From: Hahellaceae bacterium
GTDB taxonomy: Bacteria; Pseudomonadota; Gammaproteobacteria; Pseudomonadales; Oleiphilaceae
DNA: 64,000 nt
Assembly: GCA_016716085.1 (NCBI GenBank)
Contig: JADJWY010000026.1
Span: 659,382 to 723,381, forward strand
Direction of reading: 5' to 3'
In this document: positions 36,334-45,555 of the stretch, in pieces
How the letters are laid out: each line of letters begins with the position of its first letter
Numbering within the stretch: the first letter of the stretch is position 1
The notes under the pieces: generated by a model
What the model saw: the letters and a program-made list of their open reading frames with translations, nothing else
What the model was told of the DNA's origin: nothing
Database searches by the model: none
Made by a program: the position numbers and the translations under genes

Positions 36334-36798
36334 ATGTTTCATATCGTGTTATTTCAGCCTGAAATTCCTCCCAATACTGGCAATATCATCCGGCTGTGCG
36401 CGAATACAGGCACGCAGCTTCACTTGATTGAGCCCCTGGGATTTATCTGGGATGACAAACGGCTGCAAAGGGCCGGGCTGGATTACCACGAATATACCCG
36501 CGTACACCGCCATGCCGATCTGAACGCATTCATACTGGCGATTGCGCCACCCCGCTTGCTGGCCTTTTCAACCCGTGGCACGTCGACCTATAGCGACTTT
36601 GCTTTTCAGCCTGGAGATGCCCTGATGTTTGGCCCGGAAACACGCGGGTTACCGAAAGATATCCTGGAAAGCGTGCCGGAAGACCAGCGCTTACGGATAC
36701 CGATGAGACAAGGAAGCAGAAGCCTTAACCTTTCTAACACGGTGGCTCTGGCGCTCTATGAGGCATGGCGACAAAATGGGTTCGAAGGCGCAGGATAG
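36334..36798 (+). CDS. trmL: TrmL, tRNA (cytidine/uridine-2'-O)-methyltransferase
   Basis: SPOUT methyltransferase of 154 residues that modifies the wobble base (position 34) of leucine tRNAs using SAM. The N-terminal PEIPPNTGNIIRLCANTG and the knotted C-terminal MFGPETRGLP and MRQGSRSLNLSN motifs are family hallmarks. The frame opens upstream but the ATG at 36334 gives the standard N-terminus. Confidence 0.94.
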   Translation: MFHIVLFQPEIPPNTGNIIRLCANTGTQLHLIEPLGFIWDDKRLQRAGLDYHEYTRVHRHADLNAFILAIAPPRLLAFSTRGTSTYSDFAFQPGDALMFGPETRGLPKDILESVPEDQRLRIPMRQGSRSLNLSNTVALALYEAWRQNGFEGAG

Positions 36799-36828
36799 CC
36801 CCTGGCGCCTCGAAACCTTAATGAGCCC

Positions 36829-37293
36829 TTAGTGCTTGGGCGCTGCTTCAGCCTGCTGGCGACGCACCGCGTCTGCGTAGATGGCATCAAAATTCACCGG
36901 CTGCAGCATCAACGCAGGGAAGCTGCCCTTCACGACCAATGAGTCAATCGTTTCACGCGCGTAAGGGAACAGAATGTTCGGGCAGAAAGCCCCCAATGTC
37001 TGAGCGGTTTGCTGCGGAGACAGACCTTCAATTAAAAATACACCCGCCTGCTGAATTTCAACGATAAAGGCAGCTTTGTCATTCACCTTGGCCGTCACAG
37101 TCAAGGTCAGAACCACTTCCCACTGATTCTCACTCAGCTGCTGATTTTCAGTGTTCAGATCCATATTGACCTGAGGTTTCCACTCACCCTGGAAAACTTG
37201 GGGAGAGTTCGGTGATTCAAAGGAAATATCCTTCGCATACAGACGCTGCAGGGCAAACATCGGTTGCTTGGGTGCAGATTGTTCTTCAGCCAT
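36829..37293 (-). CDS. secB: SecB, protein-export chaperone
   Basis: Cytosolic export chaperone of 154 residues, which keeps precursors unfolded and delivers them to SecA. The segments FALQRLYAKDISFESPNSP near the start and CPNILFPYARETIDSLV are diagnostic. The rhodanese gene lies just upstream on the same strand, as in many gammaproteobacteria. Confidence 0.95.
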   Translation of the reverse strand: MAEEQSAPKQPMFALQRLYAKDISFESPNSPQVFQGEWKPQVNMDLNTENQQLSENQWEVVLTLTVTAKVNDKAAFIVEIQQAGVFLIEGLSPQQTAQTLGAFCPNILFPYARETIDSLVVKGSFPALMLQPVNFDAIYADAVRRQQAEAAPKH

Positions 37294-37371
37294 GATAATT
37301 ATTCTCTACTCTTCATGATTAACGCGTTGAGAGCACCCCTGAAAGACACTCCCGCTCAGATAAAAGACCGT

Positions 37372-37788
37372 TTACTTTTTACGCAGAGGCAAATTAGACG
37401 CCTTCCACTCAGTAATTCCACCGGCCATACGATGCACATTTTCGAAGCCTGCTGCCTTGAGCTGCTTCACAATCGTGCCGGCATGCTGTCCCATTTTGTC
37501 GACGACGATAACCGCCTTGGATTTGTGCTTCTCCAGCTCGCTGATGCGTTCTTTGACAGAGGAGAATGGAATCTGAATAGCGCCCGCGATGCTACCTTCA
37601 GCCAAATCTTTTTTGTCTCTCACATCCAGAACAACGGCCTCGTCACGGTTCAGCATTAAAACCGTCTGCTGAGGGCTAAAGGACTTCCCTCCCCGCTGTT
37701 TTTCCACCAGGATCAAGGCCACCAGCAAGCCACCAAACACAGAGGATAATTCCCAGTGTCTGACAATAAATTCCAAAAACCTGTCCAT
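37372..37788 (-). CDS. Rhodanese-like domain protein (YibN-like), no catalytic Cys
   Basis: Membrane-anchored protein of 138 residues: one N-terminal hydrophobic helix (about 12-30) and a rhodanese-like domain (about 35-135). At the place where the active-site cysteine sits, the sequence reads VVDKMGQHAG, so no sulfurtransferase activity is expected. It precedes secB and is back-to-back with gpmI, the yibN context. Start chosen at ATG 37788, giving MDRFLEFI. Confidence 0.82.
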   Translation of the reverse strand: MDRFLEFIVRHWELSSVFGGLLVALILVEKQRGGKSFSPQQTVLMLNRDEAVVLDVRDKKDLAEGSIAGAIQIPFSSVKERISELEKHKSKAVIVVDKMGQHAGTIVKQLKAAGFENVHRMAGGITEWKASNLPLRKK

Positions 37789-37942
37789 TGCGCCATCCGA
37801 CTTTGAGGAAAGCGCAGAATTATACACAGCCTCAGCCCCTTCCTAAAGTCGAAATACGTGCATACCTTAAGCAGATTTCACGACAAACCCACGGCATTCG
37901 AGTTAAACTATTGGCAGTGGTAACTACAGGAAGCTTGGACTT

Positions 37943-39484
37943 ATGGAATCGCGCTCAACGACCTTGTTAATCATTCTTGACGGCTGGGGCTACCGGGAAG
38001 ACCCGGAGAACAATGCCATATTACATGCCAACACCCCGGTCTGGGATAAACTCTGGGCTGAGCGCCCCCATACGCTGATCCATACCTCAGGCATGTCCGT
38101 CGGATTGCCCGAGGGACAGATGGGCAATTCAGAAGTCGGCCATATGAACCTGGGTGCCGGTCGAATCCTCTACCAAAGTCTGACACGTATCACCAAAGAT
38201 ATTGAGGACGGTGTTTTCGCACAGAACGCCGCTATTGCAGAAGGCATAGGGAAAGCGGTGACCCGCGGCAAGGCGCTGCACGTGCTCGGCCTGCTATCTC
38301 CCGGAGGCGTACACAGCCACGAGGATCACCTGATTGCAGCCTGCCAGATTGCCGCAGAACGGGGCGTCAAAGAGGTTTACCTCCACGCATTTCTGGACGG
38401 CCGGGATACGCCGCCTCAGAGCGCCATGCCCTCCTTGCAGCGCGCTGAAAAAGCCTTACGCGAAACCGGCCGGGGCCGCATCGCCTCCGTCGTTGGACGT
38501 TACTATGCGATGGACAGGGATAACCGCTGGGATCGCGTTGAACAAGCCTACAACCTGCTCACCCGAGGCGAAGCGCCCTACACCAGCACGACACCCGAAG
38601 CGGCACTGGCCGCTGCCTATGAGCGGGGAGAAAACGACGAGTTCGTCAAACCCACCTGGATAGGCGAAGCCGGAGCACCCAGCGGCACCATTCGCGACGG
38701 CGATGTTGTGATCTTTATGAATTTCAGGGCAGATCGGGCCCGTGAAATCACCCGCGCCTTCATAGAACCCGATTTCAAAGGATTTACGCGCAAAACGGTG
38801 CCGGCACTGGCTGATTTTGTCACCCTGACCGAATACGCAGCCGATATCAAAGCCCCCTGTGCGTATCCGCCGGAAGCGCTTAAGAACACCTTGGGCGAGT
38901 ACATGCAGAATCTGGGCAGGACACAGCTGCGGATTGCAGAAACGGAAAAATATGCTCATGTCACCTTTTTCTTCAGTGGCGGCGTTGAAGCGACCTTCGC
39001 AGGCGAGGAACGTATTCTCATCCCCTCCCCTGACGTTGCCACCTACGACCTGAAACCCGAAATGAGCGCGCCGGAAGTGACGGATAAACTGGTTGAGGCG
39101 ATTGAAGCCGGCAAGTACGATCTGATCGTCTGCAACTATGCTAACGGCGACATGGTAGGACACACCGGCATCTTCCCTGCTGCGGTCAAAGCGGCTGAGG
39201 CGCTGGATCAGTGTCTGGGGCGTCTGGTCACTGCCATTGAGAAAACCGGCTCCCAGTGCCTTATCACGGCGGATCACGGTAACGCTGAAAATATGCTGGA
39301 TGACGAGGGTCAACCTCACACGCAGCACACGACAGGCCCCGTTCCTCTGGTCTATATTGGACCAAGTCAGATAAAACTGTTGCCAAATGGCAAACTTTGC
39401 GACATCGCCCCATCACTGCTGAGACTGATGGCTCTCCCACAACCGCCGGAAATGACGGGAACCTGCCTGGTGGAAACGATTTAA
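37943..39484 (+). CDS. gpmI: Phosphoglycerate mutase, 2,3-bisphosphoglycerate-independent
   Basis: Glycolytic enzyme of 513 residues that interconverts 3- and 2-phosphoglycerate with two manganese ions. The nucleophile is in QMGNSEVGHMNLG, with metal ligands in LLIILDGWG and TADHGNAENM. It heads a five-gene same-strand run (gpmI, envC, ctpA, yibQ, rsuA) with tiny gaps, a typical gammaproteobacterial order. Confidence 0.96.
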   Translation: MESRSTTLLIILDGWGYREDPENNAILHANTPVWDKLWAERPHTLIHTSGMSVGLPEGQMGNSEVGHMNLGAGRILYQSLTRITKDIEDGVFAQNAAIAEGIGKAVTRGKALHVLGLLSPGGVHSHEDHLIAACQIAAERGVKEVYLHAFLDGRDTPPQSAMPSLQRAEKALRETGRGRIASVVGRYYAMDRDNRWDRVEQAYNLLTRGEAPYTSTTPEAALAAAYERGENDEFVKPTWIGEAGAPSGTIRDGDVVIFMNFRADRAREITRAFIEPDFKGFTRKTVPALADFVTLTEYAADIKAPCAYPPEALKNTLGEYMQNLGRTQLRIAETEKYAHVTFFFSGGVEATFAGEERILIPSPDVATYDLKPEMSAPEVTDKLVEAIEAGKYDLIVCNYANGDMVGHTGIFPAAVKAAEALDQCLGRLVTAIEKTGSQCLITADHGNAENMLDDEGQPHTQHTTGPVPLVYIGPSQIKLLPNGKLCDIAPSLLRLMALPQPPEMTGTCLVETI

Positions 39485-39491
39485 TGGCTGA

Positions 39492-40670
39492 ATGATCCGT
39501 CCGTTCCGATCCCCTATTGTTTATGGCCTGCTGGTGCTGCTCTGTCTGATCGGAGCTGTACCCACCCCTCTGCTCGCACAGGATGCCACTGGCAACCAGG
39601 CAGAGAAGCAGGCTCAGCTCGAAAAGCTCAAGAAGGACATCAATCGCCTTCGGCAGACGATTCGGGATCAACAATCACAACAGGGTAGTGAACAAAAAGC
39701 CTTACAGGGCATTGAAGAAAAAATTCAGGACAGAGTCCGGGAGATTCGTAAGCTTGATCAGGCTATCGCTGAGACACGCCAGCAGCTGAGCAAACTGGAA
39801 GAGGACGAACGCGAATCGCTCCAACAACTGCGCAGCCAGCAAAATTTGTTGCGTCACCAGATTCGGACAAGCTATGCGATGGGGCGGGAACAAGGTGTCA
39901 AATTGGTTCTGAATGCTGAGAGCCCTCAACAAATTCAACGAATGATGACCTACTACGGTTATCTCAATCGCGCACGCCGGAACGAAATTCAACGCTTTCG
40001 TGAGACGGTAGACCGCCTTAAAACGGTTCGGGAAGCCATTCTCGATAAAACGGATCGATTGCAGCGCGCCAGTTCTGACTTAGCCAAATCGCGCAAAACC
40101 CTCGATCTCGAACGAATGGAAAGGGAAAAAGCGGTAGCCTCCATCTCCAGACAGCTTCAGCGCAGCCAGCAAGTGCTGGTCCAGAAAGAGTCCGACCAAA
40201 AGCAGTTGGAAAAGGTGCTGAGAGAAATTGAGAAGGCGGTTGCCAATCTGAAGCTGGAAAAGGATGCGACACCCTTTGGACGCCTCAGAGGAAAGCTGGA
40301 ATGGCCGGTCACCGGCAAATTAGCCAGTGCATACGGCAGTCCAACCCCGACAGGCGGTCAGACAACAGGTATGATTGTTGCCAGTTCAATCAATCAACCC
40401 GTCAAGGTGATCCATCATGGTCGAGTCGTGTTCTCAGACTGGTTGCGCGGATTCGGGCTGCTGATTATTGTGGATCATGGTGATGGCTATATGAGCCTGT
40501 ATGGATTCAACCAGGCCCTGCTTAAGGATACAGGCGACTGGGTGAATCAGGGCGATGTCCTCGCCAGTTCCGGAAATAGCGGGGGTCAACGCGAAGGCGG
40601 TCTATACTTTGAAATACGCCACAAGGGAAAACCCGAAAACCCTCTTAAATGGCTGAAGAAAAATAGTTAA
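39492..40670 (+). CDS. envC: EnvC-type murein hydrolase activator
   Basis: Periplasmic protein of 392 residues: signal peptide (to about residue 30), long coiled coil (about 35-255) and a C-terminal LytM/M23 domain (about 275-390). The LytM zinc-site residues are partly replaced, as in EnvC, which activates amidases AmiA/AmiB at the division site rather than cutting peptidoglycan itself. Seven bases after gpmI. Confidence 0.9.
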   Translation: MIRPFRSPIVYGLLVLLCLIGAVPTPLLAQDATGNQAEKQAQLEKLKKDINRLRQTIRDQQSQQGSEQKALQGIEEKIQDRVREIRKLDQAIAETRQQLSKLEEDERESLQQLRSQQNLLRHQIRTSYAMGREQGVKLVLNAESPQQIQRMMTYYGYLNRARRNEIQRFRETVDRLKTVREAILDKTDRLQRASSDLAKSRKTLDLERMEREKAVASISRQLQRSQQVLVQKESDQKQLEKVLREIEKAVANLKLEKDATPFGRLRGKLEWPVTGKLASAYGSPTPTGGQTTGMIVASSINQPVKVIHHGRVVFSDWLRGFGLLIIVDHGDGYMSLYGFNQALLKDTGDWVNQGDVLASSGNSGGQREGGLYFEIRHKGKPENPLKWLKKNS

Positions 40671-40679
40671 GGAACGTTC

Positions 40680-42062
40680 ATGGTCAACTCTGTTTCATCC
40701 CGTTGCCGCAACCTCGCATTGCTGGCACTCCTGGCGACACCTTTAGCCTACGCAGCTGAACCTGCGGCAGAAGATCAACCTCCAACCACTGACGCCCAGA
40801 CTGACCCGGTACAGGAAGCCGCCCCCAAAGCAGGTTTACCGCTCGACGACTTACGCAAGTTCGTTGAAGTGTTTGACCGTATCAAGAAGGCGTACGTTGA
40901 AGATGTAGACGACACGACACTGCTCAACAATGCTATCCGAGGCATGCTTTCGGGACTTGACCCCCATTCGACCTACCTCGAACCCCAGGCCTTTGAAGAG
41001 CTGCAGGAAAGTACGTCCGGTGAATTCGGTGGACTTGGCATTGAAGTCGGTCTGGAAGACGGTTTTATCCGGGTCATATCCCCCATTGATGACACGCCCG
41101 CGCAGAAAGCAGGTCTTGAAAGCGGCGACTTAATCATCAAACTCGATAGCACATCTGTCAAAGGGATGTCACTGGAAGAAGCCGTGAACGCCATGCGTGG
41201 CGCGCCCGGCACAACGATCGTATTGACCATCATCCGCCAGGGCGAAGATGGGCCTATCGAGGTACCGGTCATTCGCGATGTCATTCGTGTCACCAGCGTC
41301 AAACAGCAAACATTAGAGGAAGGCTTCGGTTACGTCCGGATTACTCAGTTCCAGGCCCAAACCGGCACCGACTTTGAAAAAGCACTGAAAAAACTCAAAG
41401 CAGCCAGTCCTAACGGTCTTAAAGGCGTCGTCATGGACCTTCGAAACAACCCCGGTGGTGTGCTGCAAGCCGCCGTTGAGGTGGCGGATTCACTGCTGGA
41501 CGAAGGCATGATCGTTTACACCGAAGGCCGCATCAAGAGCTCCAAACTACGCTTCACCGCCACTAAAGGTGATTCGCTGAATGGCGCGCCGGTGGTTGTC
41601 CTGATCAATCCAGGTTCTGCGTCAGCCTCTGAAATTGTCGCAGGCGCCCTGCAGGATCAGAAACGCGCACTGATTATGGGCGAAGCCAGTTTTGGTAAAG
41701 GTAGCGTGCAAACGGTGCTTCCACTTGATGAAGAGTACGGATTGAAACTGACCACCGCCCGCTACTTCACACCCAATGGCCGATCGATCCAGGCCCTGGG
41801 TATTGTGCCAGATATTGAAGTCAAACGAGCGCGTCTGACTGAAATCACGGCCCAGCCGGTGTTCAAGGAGTCCGATCTGTCAGGCCACCTCAGTAACAGC
41901 AATGAAACCGAGCCAGACGAAACAACCAAGAAAAATGGCAGCAAGCTGGATCCGGGGCAAGACATGATCGACAAAGACTATCAGCTCAGAGAAGCCTTCA
42001 ATTTGCTGAAAGGACTGTCGATTATGAAAGCGTCTAACGCAGCAGCCGGAAATCCGTCCTGA
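40680..42062 (+). CDS. ctpA: S41 family carboxyl-terminal processing protease
   Basis: Periplasmic protease of 460 residues with a signal peptide, a PDZ domain (about 115-190) and the S41 catalytic core. The nucleophile serine is in GSASASEIVAG and the lysine in ASFGKGSVQT. Family members trim or degrade envelope proteins. Located between envC and yibQ; its stop overlaps the yibQ start by one base. Confidence 0.93.
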   Translation: MVNSVSSRCRNLALLALLATPLAYAAEPAAEDQPPTTDAQTDPVQEAAPKAGLPLDDLRKFVEVFDRIKKAYVEDVDDTTLLNNAIRGMLSGLDPHSTYLEPQAFEELQESTSGEFGGLGIEVGLEDGFIRVISPIDDTPAQKAGLESGDLIIKLDSTSVKGMSLEEAVNAMRGAPGTTIVLTIIRQGEDGPIEVPVIRDVIRVTSVKQQTLEEGFGYVRITQFQAQTGTDFEKALKKLKAASPNGLKGVVMDLRNNPGGVLQAAVEVADSLLDEGMIVYTEGRIKSSKLRFTATKGDSLNGAPVVVLINPGSASASEIVAGALQDQKRALIMGEASFGKGSVQTVLPLDEEYGLKLTTARYFTPNGRSIQALGIVPDIEVKRARLTEITAQPVFKESDLSGHLSNSNETEPDETTKKNGSKLDPGQDMIDKDYQLREAFNLLKGLSIMKASNAAAGNPS

Positions 42063-42916
42063 TGAAATGGATGCGAGCGCTCAAAAAGACAGGTCAAATT
42101 GCGGCCTGTCTCATAGCGCTCGTCCCAACTAGCGGGCAAGCTGAGCCAGAGATGTCAGGGCCACCTACTATTGCCATCATTATTGATGACATGGGTAACA
42201 CGCTGGAGACCAATCAGCAGGCGATCAATTTGCCGGCCCCCATTACCTTTGCCTTCCTTCCTAAGCTTCAACACACGCCCTTACTCGCAGAACAAGCCTA
42301 TGCCAAGGGCCACGAAATCATTTTGCATGCCCCCATGGAAAACCAGCATAACTTGCCCTTGGGCCCAATGGCACTGACCAGCCACATGGACAGCACCTCT
42401 CTCTCCTCAACGCTGAGAGAATCGATTGCCTCGATTCCCTACATCAGCGGCGTCAATAATCATATGGGCAGTCTGTTGACGATGGACCGTCTGGCCATGA
42501 CAACGGTGATGGCCGAAATAAACCGCTATCCGCTCTATTTCGTCGATAGCCGCACAACACCGGATTCCGTCGCTCAAAAGGTCGCGGAAGCGCAAGGCAT
42601 TCCAACCCTGGCCAGAGATATCTTTCTCGACAACGAGACGAGTATTGAAGCCATCCACAAACAATTCACCCGCCTTTTAGAAATTGCCCGGCAAAAGGGA
42701 ACCGCCATTGCCATCGGGCACCCCTACCCGGAAACGGTGCACTACCTGGAACAAGCGTTACCAGGCCTGGGAGAGCTCGGCATTAGTATCGCCTCAGTCA
42801 AGGGCATCTGGGCCATTCGCCACAACAGTCAGCCCATGTTCGCCGAACCCTACACCCCATCCCGATCTGCTATAATCGCCCGCAACACTACGCCTACCAC
42901 CGCTCATCAGGAATAA
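42062..42916 (+). CDS. YibQ-like divergent polysaccharide deacetylase
   Basis: Exported protein of 284 residues with a signal peptide and a divergent polysaccharide deacetylase domain (about 38-265): IAIIIDDMGNTLETN and the later FVDSRTTPDSVA. It overlaps ctpA by one base. Substrate not established; envelope context suggests cell-wall or outer-membrane polysaccharides. Confidence 0.86.
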   Translation: MKWMRALKKTGQIAACLIALVPTSGQAEPEMSGPPTIAIIIDDMGNTLETNQQAINLPAPITFAFLPKLQHTPLLAEQAYAKGHEIILHAPMENQHNLPLGPMALTSHMDSTSLSSTLRESIASIPYISGVNNHMGSLLTMDRLAMTTVMAEINRYPLYFVDSRTTPDSVAQKVAEAQGIPTLARDIFLDNETSIEAIHKQFTRLLEIARQKGTAIAIGHPYPETVHYLEQALPGLGELGISIASVKGIWAIRHNSQPMFAEPYTPSRSAIIARNTTPTTAHQE

Positions 42917-42920
42917 AACC

Positions 42921-43640
42921 GTGCTTCGTTTGGATAAATTTCTCTGTGATTGCACAGAGCTAACCCGCTCTCTGGCCAAGAAAGTGATTCATAAAGGTCG
43001 CGTGTCGGTGAATGGAATCGTAATAAAAGATGCAGGTCACGCGGTTAAAGACAGAGACATCGTCTGTCTCGATGGAAACTCACTTCAATTGAGGGGCCCA
43101 ACCTACATCATGCTGCATAAGCCAGAGGGTTTTACCTGCTCGACCCAGGAAGAGACCCACCCATCGGCGCTGGACCTGCTGGATGTCGACAAACCTGACA
43201 GCCTGCACTTCGCCGGGCGTCTTGATGTCGATACAACCGGCCTGATCCTGATCACAGACGATGGCCAGTGGTCTCACCGAATCACTTCGCCCAAACACCG
43301 CTGCGATAAACGTTACCGGGTTGAACTCGCCGACCCAATCGATATCAAGCTGATTTCCGTATTCGCTGACGGAATCCAGCTGCGAGGTGAAGAACTTGCA
43401 ACCTTACCCGCAAAATTGGAACTGATTCCCGATGAAACGCTTCCCCAGGGGCAAACCCGACAAGCGTATCTTACGCTTCAGGAAGGTCGCTACCACCAGG
43501 TGAAGCGCATGTTCGGCGCACTCGGCAACAAAGTCGTGGCCCTGCATCGGGGCAGGATCGGCGACCTGACACTCGACCCGGAACTGGCGCCGGGAGAATG
43601 GCGCTACCTGAACGACGACGAGATCAAATCACTCGGTTAA
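42921..43640 (+). CDS. rsuA: RsuA-type 16S rRNA pseudouridine synthase
   Basis: Enzyme of 239 residues that makes pseudouridine 516 in 16S rRNA. An N-terminal S4 RNA-binding domain (about 1-50) precedes the catalytic domain, whose Asp is in GRLDVDTTGLIL. It lies 4 bases after yibQ and ends the core-gene run before the cassette array. Confidence 0.92.
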   Translation: MLRLDKFLCDCTELTRSLAKKVIHKGRVSVNGIVIKDAGHAVKDRDIVCLDGNSLQLRGPTYIMLHKPEGFTCSTQEETHPSALDLLDVDKPDSLHFAGRLDVDTTGLILITDDGQWSHRITSPKHRCDKRYRVELADPIDIKLISVFADGIQLRGEELATLPAKLELIPDETLPQGQTRQAYLTLQEGRYHQVKRMFGALGNKVVALHRGRIGDLTLDPELAPGEWRYLNDDEIKSLG

Positions 43641-43940
43641 CTAAACACCCAGAATACACACCCAATCCTCCGCGGCGTAGAAGCGCTCAAAAGCGGCAGA
43701 CAAGTCGTTAAGCAATTGCCTGATCGCTTCCAGGTCTTCCCCGACACGCCTCGCCATATTGAATCGATAGACATCATCAAGATTCAGCAGCATTTGGTAT
43801 TCGCCTTCCCCGGCAGTCTTTAAATTGGCCGACACATCGCGCCACTCGAGATAAATCCTGGTTCCGATCTCCTTGGGAATATTATTCATCTCAAAATGAT
43901 CATACTGGCCGAAGTGCTTTTTTATGATGCCTTCGACCAT
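43641..43940 (-). CDS. Hypothetical protein at array edge, probably 5'-truncated
   Basis: Reading frame of 99 residues from the ATG at 43940, convergent with rsuA and directly abutting it. I do not recognise a family. The frame reads on upstream without a stop through plausible coding sequence (EENEDAFR), then runs into an attC half site at about 43968, where only non-coding sequence follows. That suggests a longer gene cut at its 5' end when cassettes moved in. Expression from the internal ATG is uncertain. Confidence 0.5.
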   Translation of the reverse strand: MVEGIIKKHFGQYDHFEMNNIPKEIGTRIYLEWRDVSANLKTAGEGEYQMLLNLDDVYRFNMARRVGEDLEAIRQLLNDLSAAFERFYAAEDWVCILGV

Positions 43941-43967
43941 GCGAAATGCATCCTCATTTTCCTCAAA

Positions 43968-44007
43968 TGCGCCACGAAAATGGTCCCATGCATGCGACTG
44001 TTAGGGC
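43968..44007 (+). other. attC half site, left edge of the cassette array
   Basis: About 38 bases, ending GTTAGGGC, match the 3' half of the attC at 47606-47723. The 5' half is absent, so the site is truncated. It marks the left edge of the integron cassette array. Confidence 0.65.
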
Positions 44008-44072
44008 ATTATTGACTATGCACAACTCGGAAACCATAATGCCACCATATAGCAACCATTCTGGTGGAACTC

Positions 44073-44315
44073 ATGGTATCTCTGACCATCAAGAACATAC
44101 CTGACATACTCTATGAACACCTCAAACAAGCTGCAAATGCTCACCATCGAAGCATTAATAATGAGTTAATTTATTGCTTAGAGAAAACTTTATTACCTTC
44201 CAAACTATCTGCAACAGATATTAAGGACACCGCAAAATTACTTAGAGCGCGGGTAATGGCAGAACGCATTGATACTGAAGAAATCAACGCAGCAAAAAAT
44301 GAAGGTCGCGCATGA
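44073..44315 (+). CDS. vapB: FitA/VapB-type ribbon-helix-helix antitoxin
   Basis: Antitoxin of 80 residues: N-terminal ribbon-helix-helix DNA-binding motif (VSLTIKNIPDILYEHLKQAAN) and a C-terminal tail of the type that wraps around a PIN toxin. The ATG at 44073 has GGTGGAA upstream. It overlaps by ATGA the start of a vapC gene that is destroyed by an IS. It is now an orphan antitoxin. Confidence 0.8.
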   Translation: MVSLTIKNIPDILYEHLKQAANAHHRSINNELIYCLEKTLLPSKLSATDIKDTAKLLRARVMAERIDTEEINAAKNEGRA

Positions 44316-44338
44316 TAGTAGTGGACACTCATACGTAG
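44312..44338 (+). pseudogene. vapC N-terminal remnant
   Basis: Starts in an ATGA overlap with vapB and reads MIVVDTHT, the usual PIN-domain beginning with its first acidic residue, then runs into insertion-sequence DNA and stops. The C-terminal part lies beyond the element at 45415-45555. Confidence 0.75.
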
Positions 44339-45414
44339 AACATTAAGCCACCTCACAAGGCTCTAATCCCAAACGGAATTTTCCAGAGACACGATCTCTT
44401 TTCGGGTGAGCTCTGTGAGCGAGATTTCCAAGAAAGATCATGAGTTGCCGGGCATAGTGACGCATCTTTTTGCGGTTCTGTCTCATGAGACTACTCATCA
44501 TTTGGCAGAATAACAGTGTGCAGGACATAGCCGTTTTTCGCGAGGATATCACTTTGCCCATGATACGTTGAGTGCTGTGACAGATAAATCGCTTTACCAG
44601 TGCAGCGGCGATGGCTGCCCAGATCAATCCTTCGGCCACCGGAGCTTTATCAGTGTCATAACGGTGCAAATTCGCATAGGACTTCCACTCCTTGAACAGC
44701 AACTCGATTTGCCAGCGCAGCCGGTAAGCCTCACTGATATCTTCCAGCGAAAACTGTTCTGAGGGTAAGTTGGTGGTTAGCCAGGTGAAGCGCTTTTCTT
44801 GCTTGTCCCAGAATGCGATCAATCGGACCTGGATCTTTTTGCCGTCTTTTATCCAGGCAACATCCAGTTCGGTACGCTGGCGCTTGGGCAACTGAGGCTT
44901 CACCGCCTTGAGGGATTTCCCTTGCAGGGCTTTGAGGAGTTTGCCATCTTCGCGACGGGCGGATACCACGTTGGGATTGATGGTGTTCTTGCCACGTGCG
45001 ATATAAAAACCACCCGCATCCTTCAAGCACTCAAACCAATCCAGATCAAAGTAGCCCCGGTCCAGCAACAGCAGGCATCCTGTCAGTTGGTCCACGTCCG
45101 GCAGGCAGGCGCGCTCGCTGTGGGTATCCGCTGTCAGCTCAACCCGGCAGGGCTGATCTGCCAGGAGATCCATGGTCACGTGTAGTTCTACTGCCGCTGG
45201 CGAGATGGTTTTAAAGCGCCCCGGAAACGTCTTCCTGAGGGAATCGTTCAGGGCGAAGGAGCTGCCATCCTGGGGGGCGGCCCCCCGCATCAGGATCTGT
45301 TTGAACTGATGAAAGGCATGCTCGGGTGGAAAGCGTTGCGCAGGTTGAAGCCAGTGTATTAACAGCGACGACAGCACCTCGCGCATGAAGTCTGGGAACG
45401 CAGGCTTGGAAAAT
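44334..45414 (-). mobile_element. IS4-family element inside vapC, ends approximate
   Basis: Lies between the two vapC remnants. The termini are estimated from where vapC coding stops. The right (5') end appears truncated because the transposase frame runs into vapC sequence without its own start. No clear target duplication or inverted repeat was found, and about 80 codons of vapC are missing, so the event included a deletion. Confidence 0.7.
44343..45386 (-). pseudogene. IS4-family transposase, lacking its extreme N-terminus
   Basis: Transposase part of 347 residues (ATG at 45386) with the IS4 DDE signature: QDGSSF, LLLLDRGYFD and the YREK block YRLRWQIELLFKEWK. The frame extends a few codons upstream (FSKPAFPDF) to the junction with vapC, so the authentic start is missing. 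It may still be translated from an internal start. Confidence 0.8.
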
Positions 45415-45555
45415 TGTTGCTCAGCCTATGATTGCGAATTTATTTCAATTGCCAGATCTCTTAACTCAAAACTCGTTACGGCAGACAAAAAGTTAATTGC
45501 AGCATTTCCGGAAATTGCGACAACTGCAAAGGACTATCTGGCCGCCCAGCCCTAA
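45415..45555 (+). pseudogene. vapC C-terminal remnant
   Basis: Reads CCSAYDCEFISIARSLN and KLVTADKKLIAAFP then TAA, matching the last third of a PIN-domain VapC, including the conserved TAD motif. It is directly followed by its attC site, as in an integron cassette. Confidence 0.8.
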
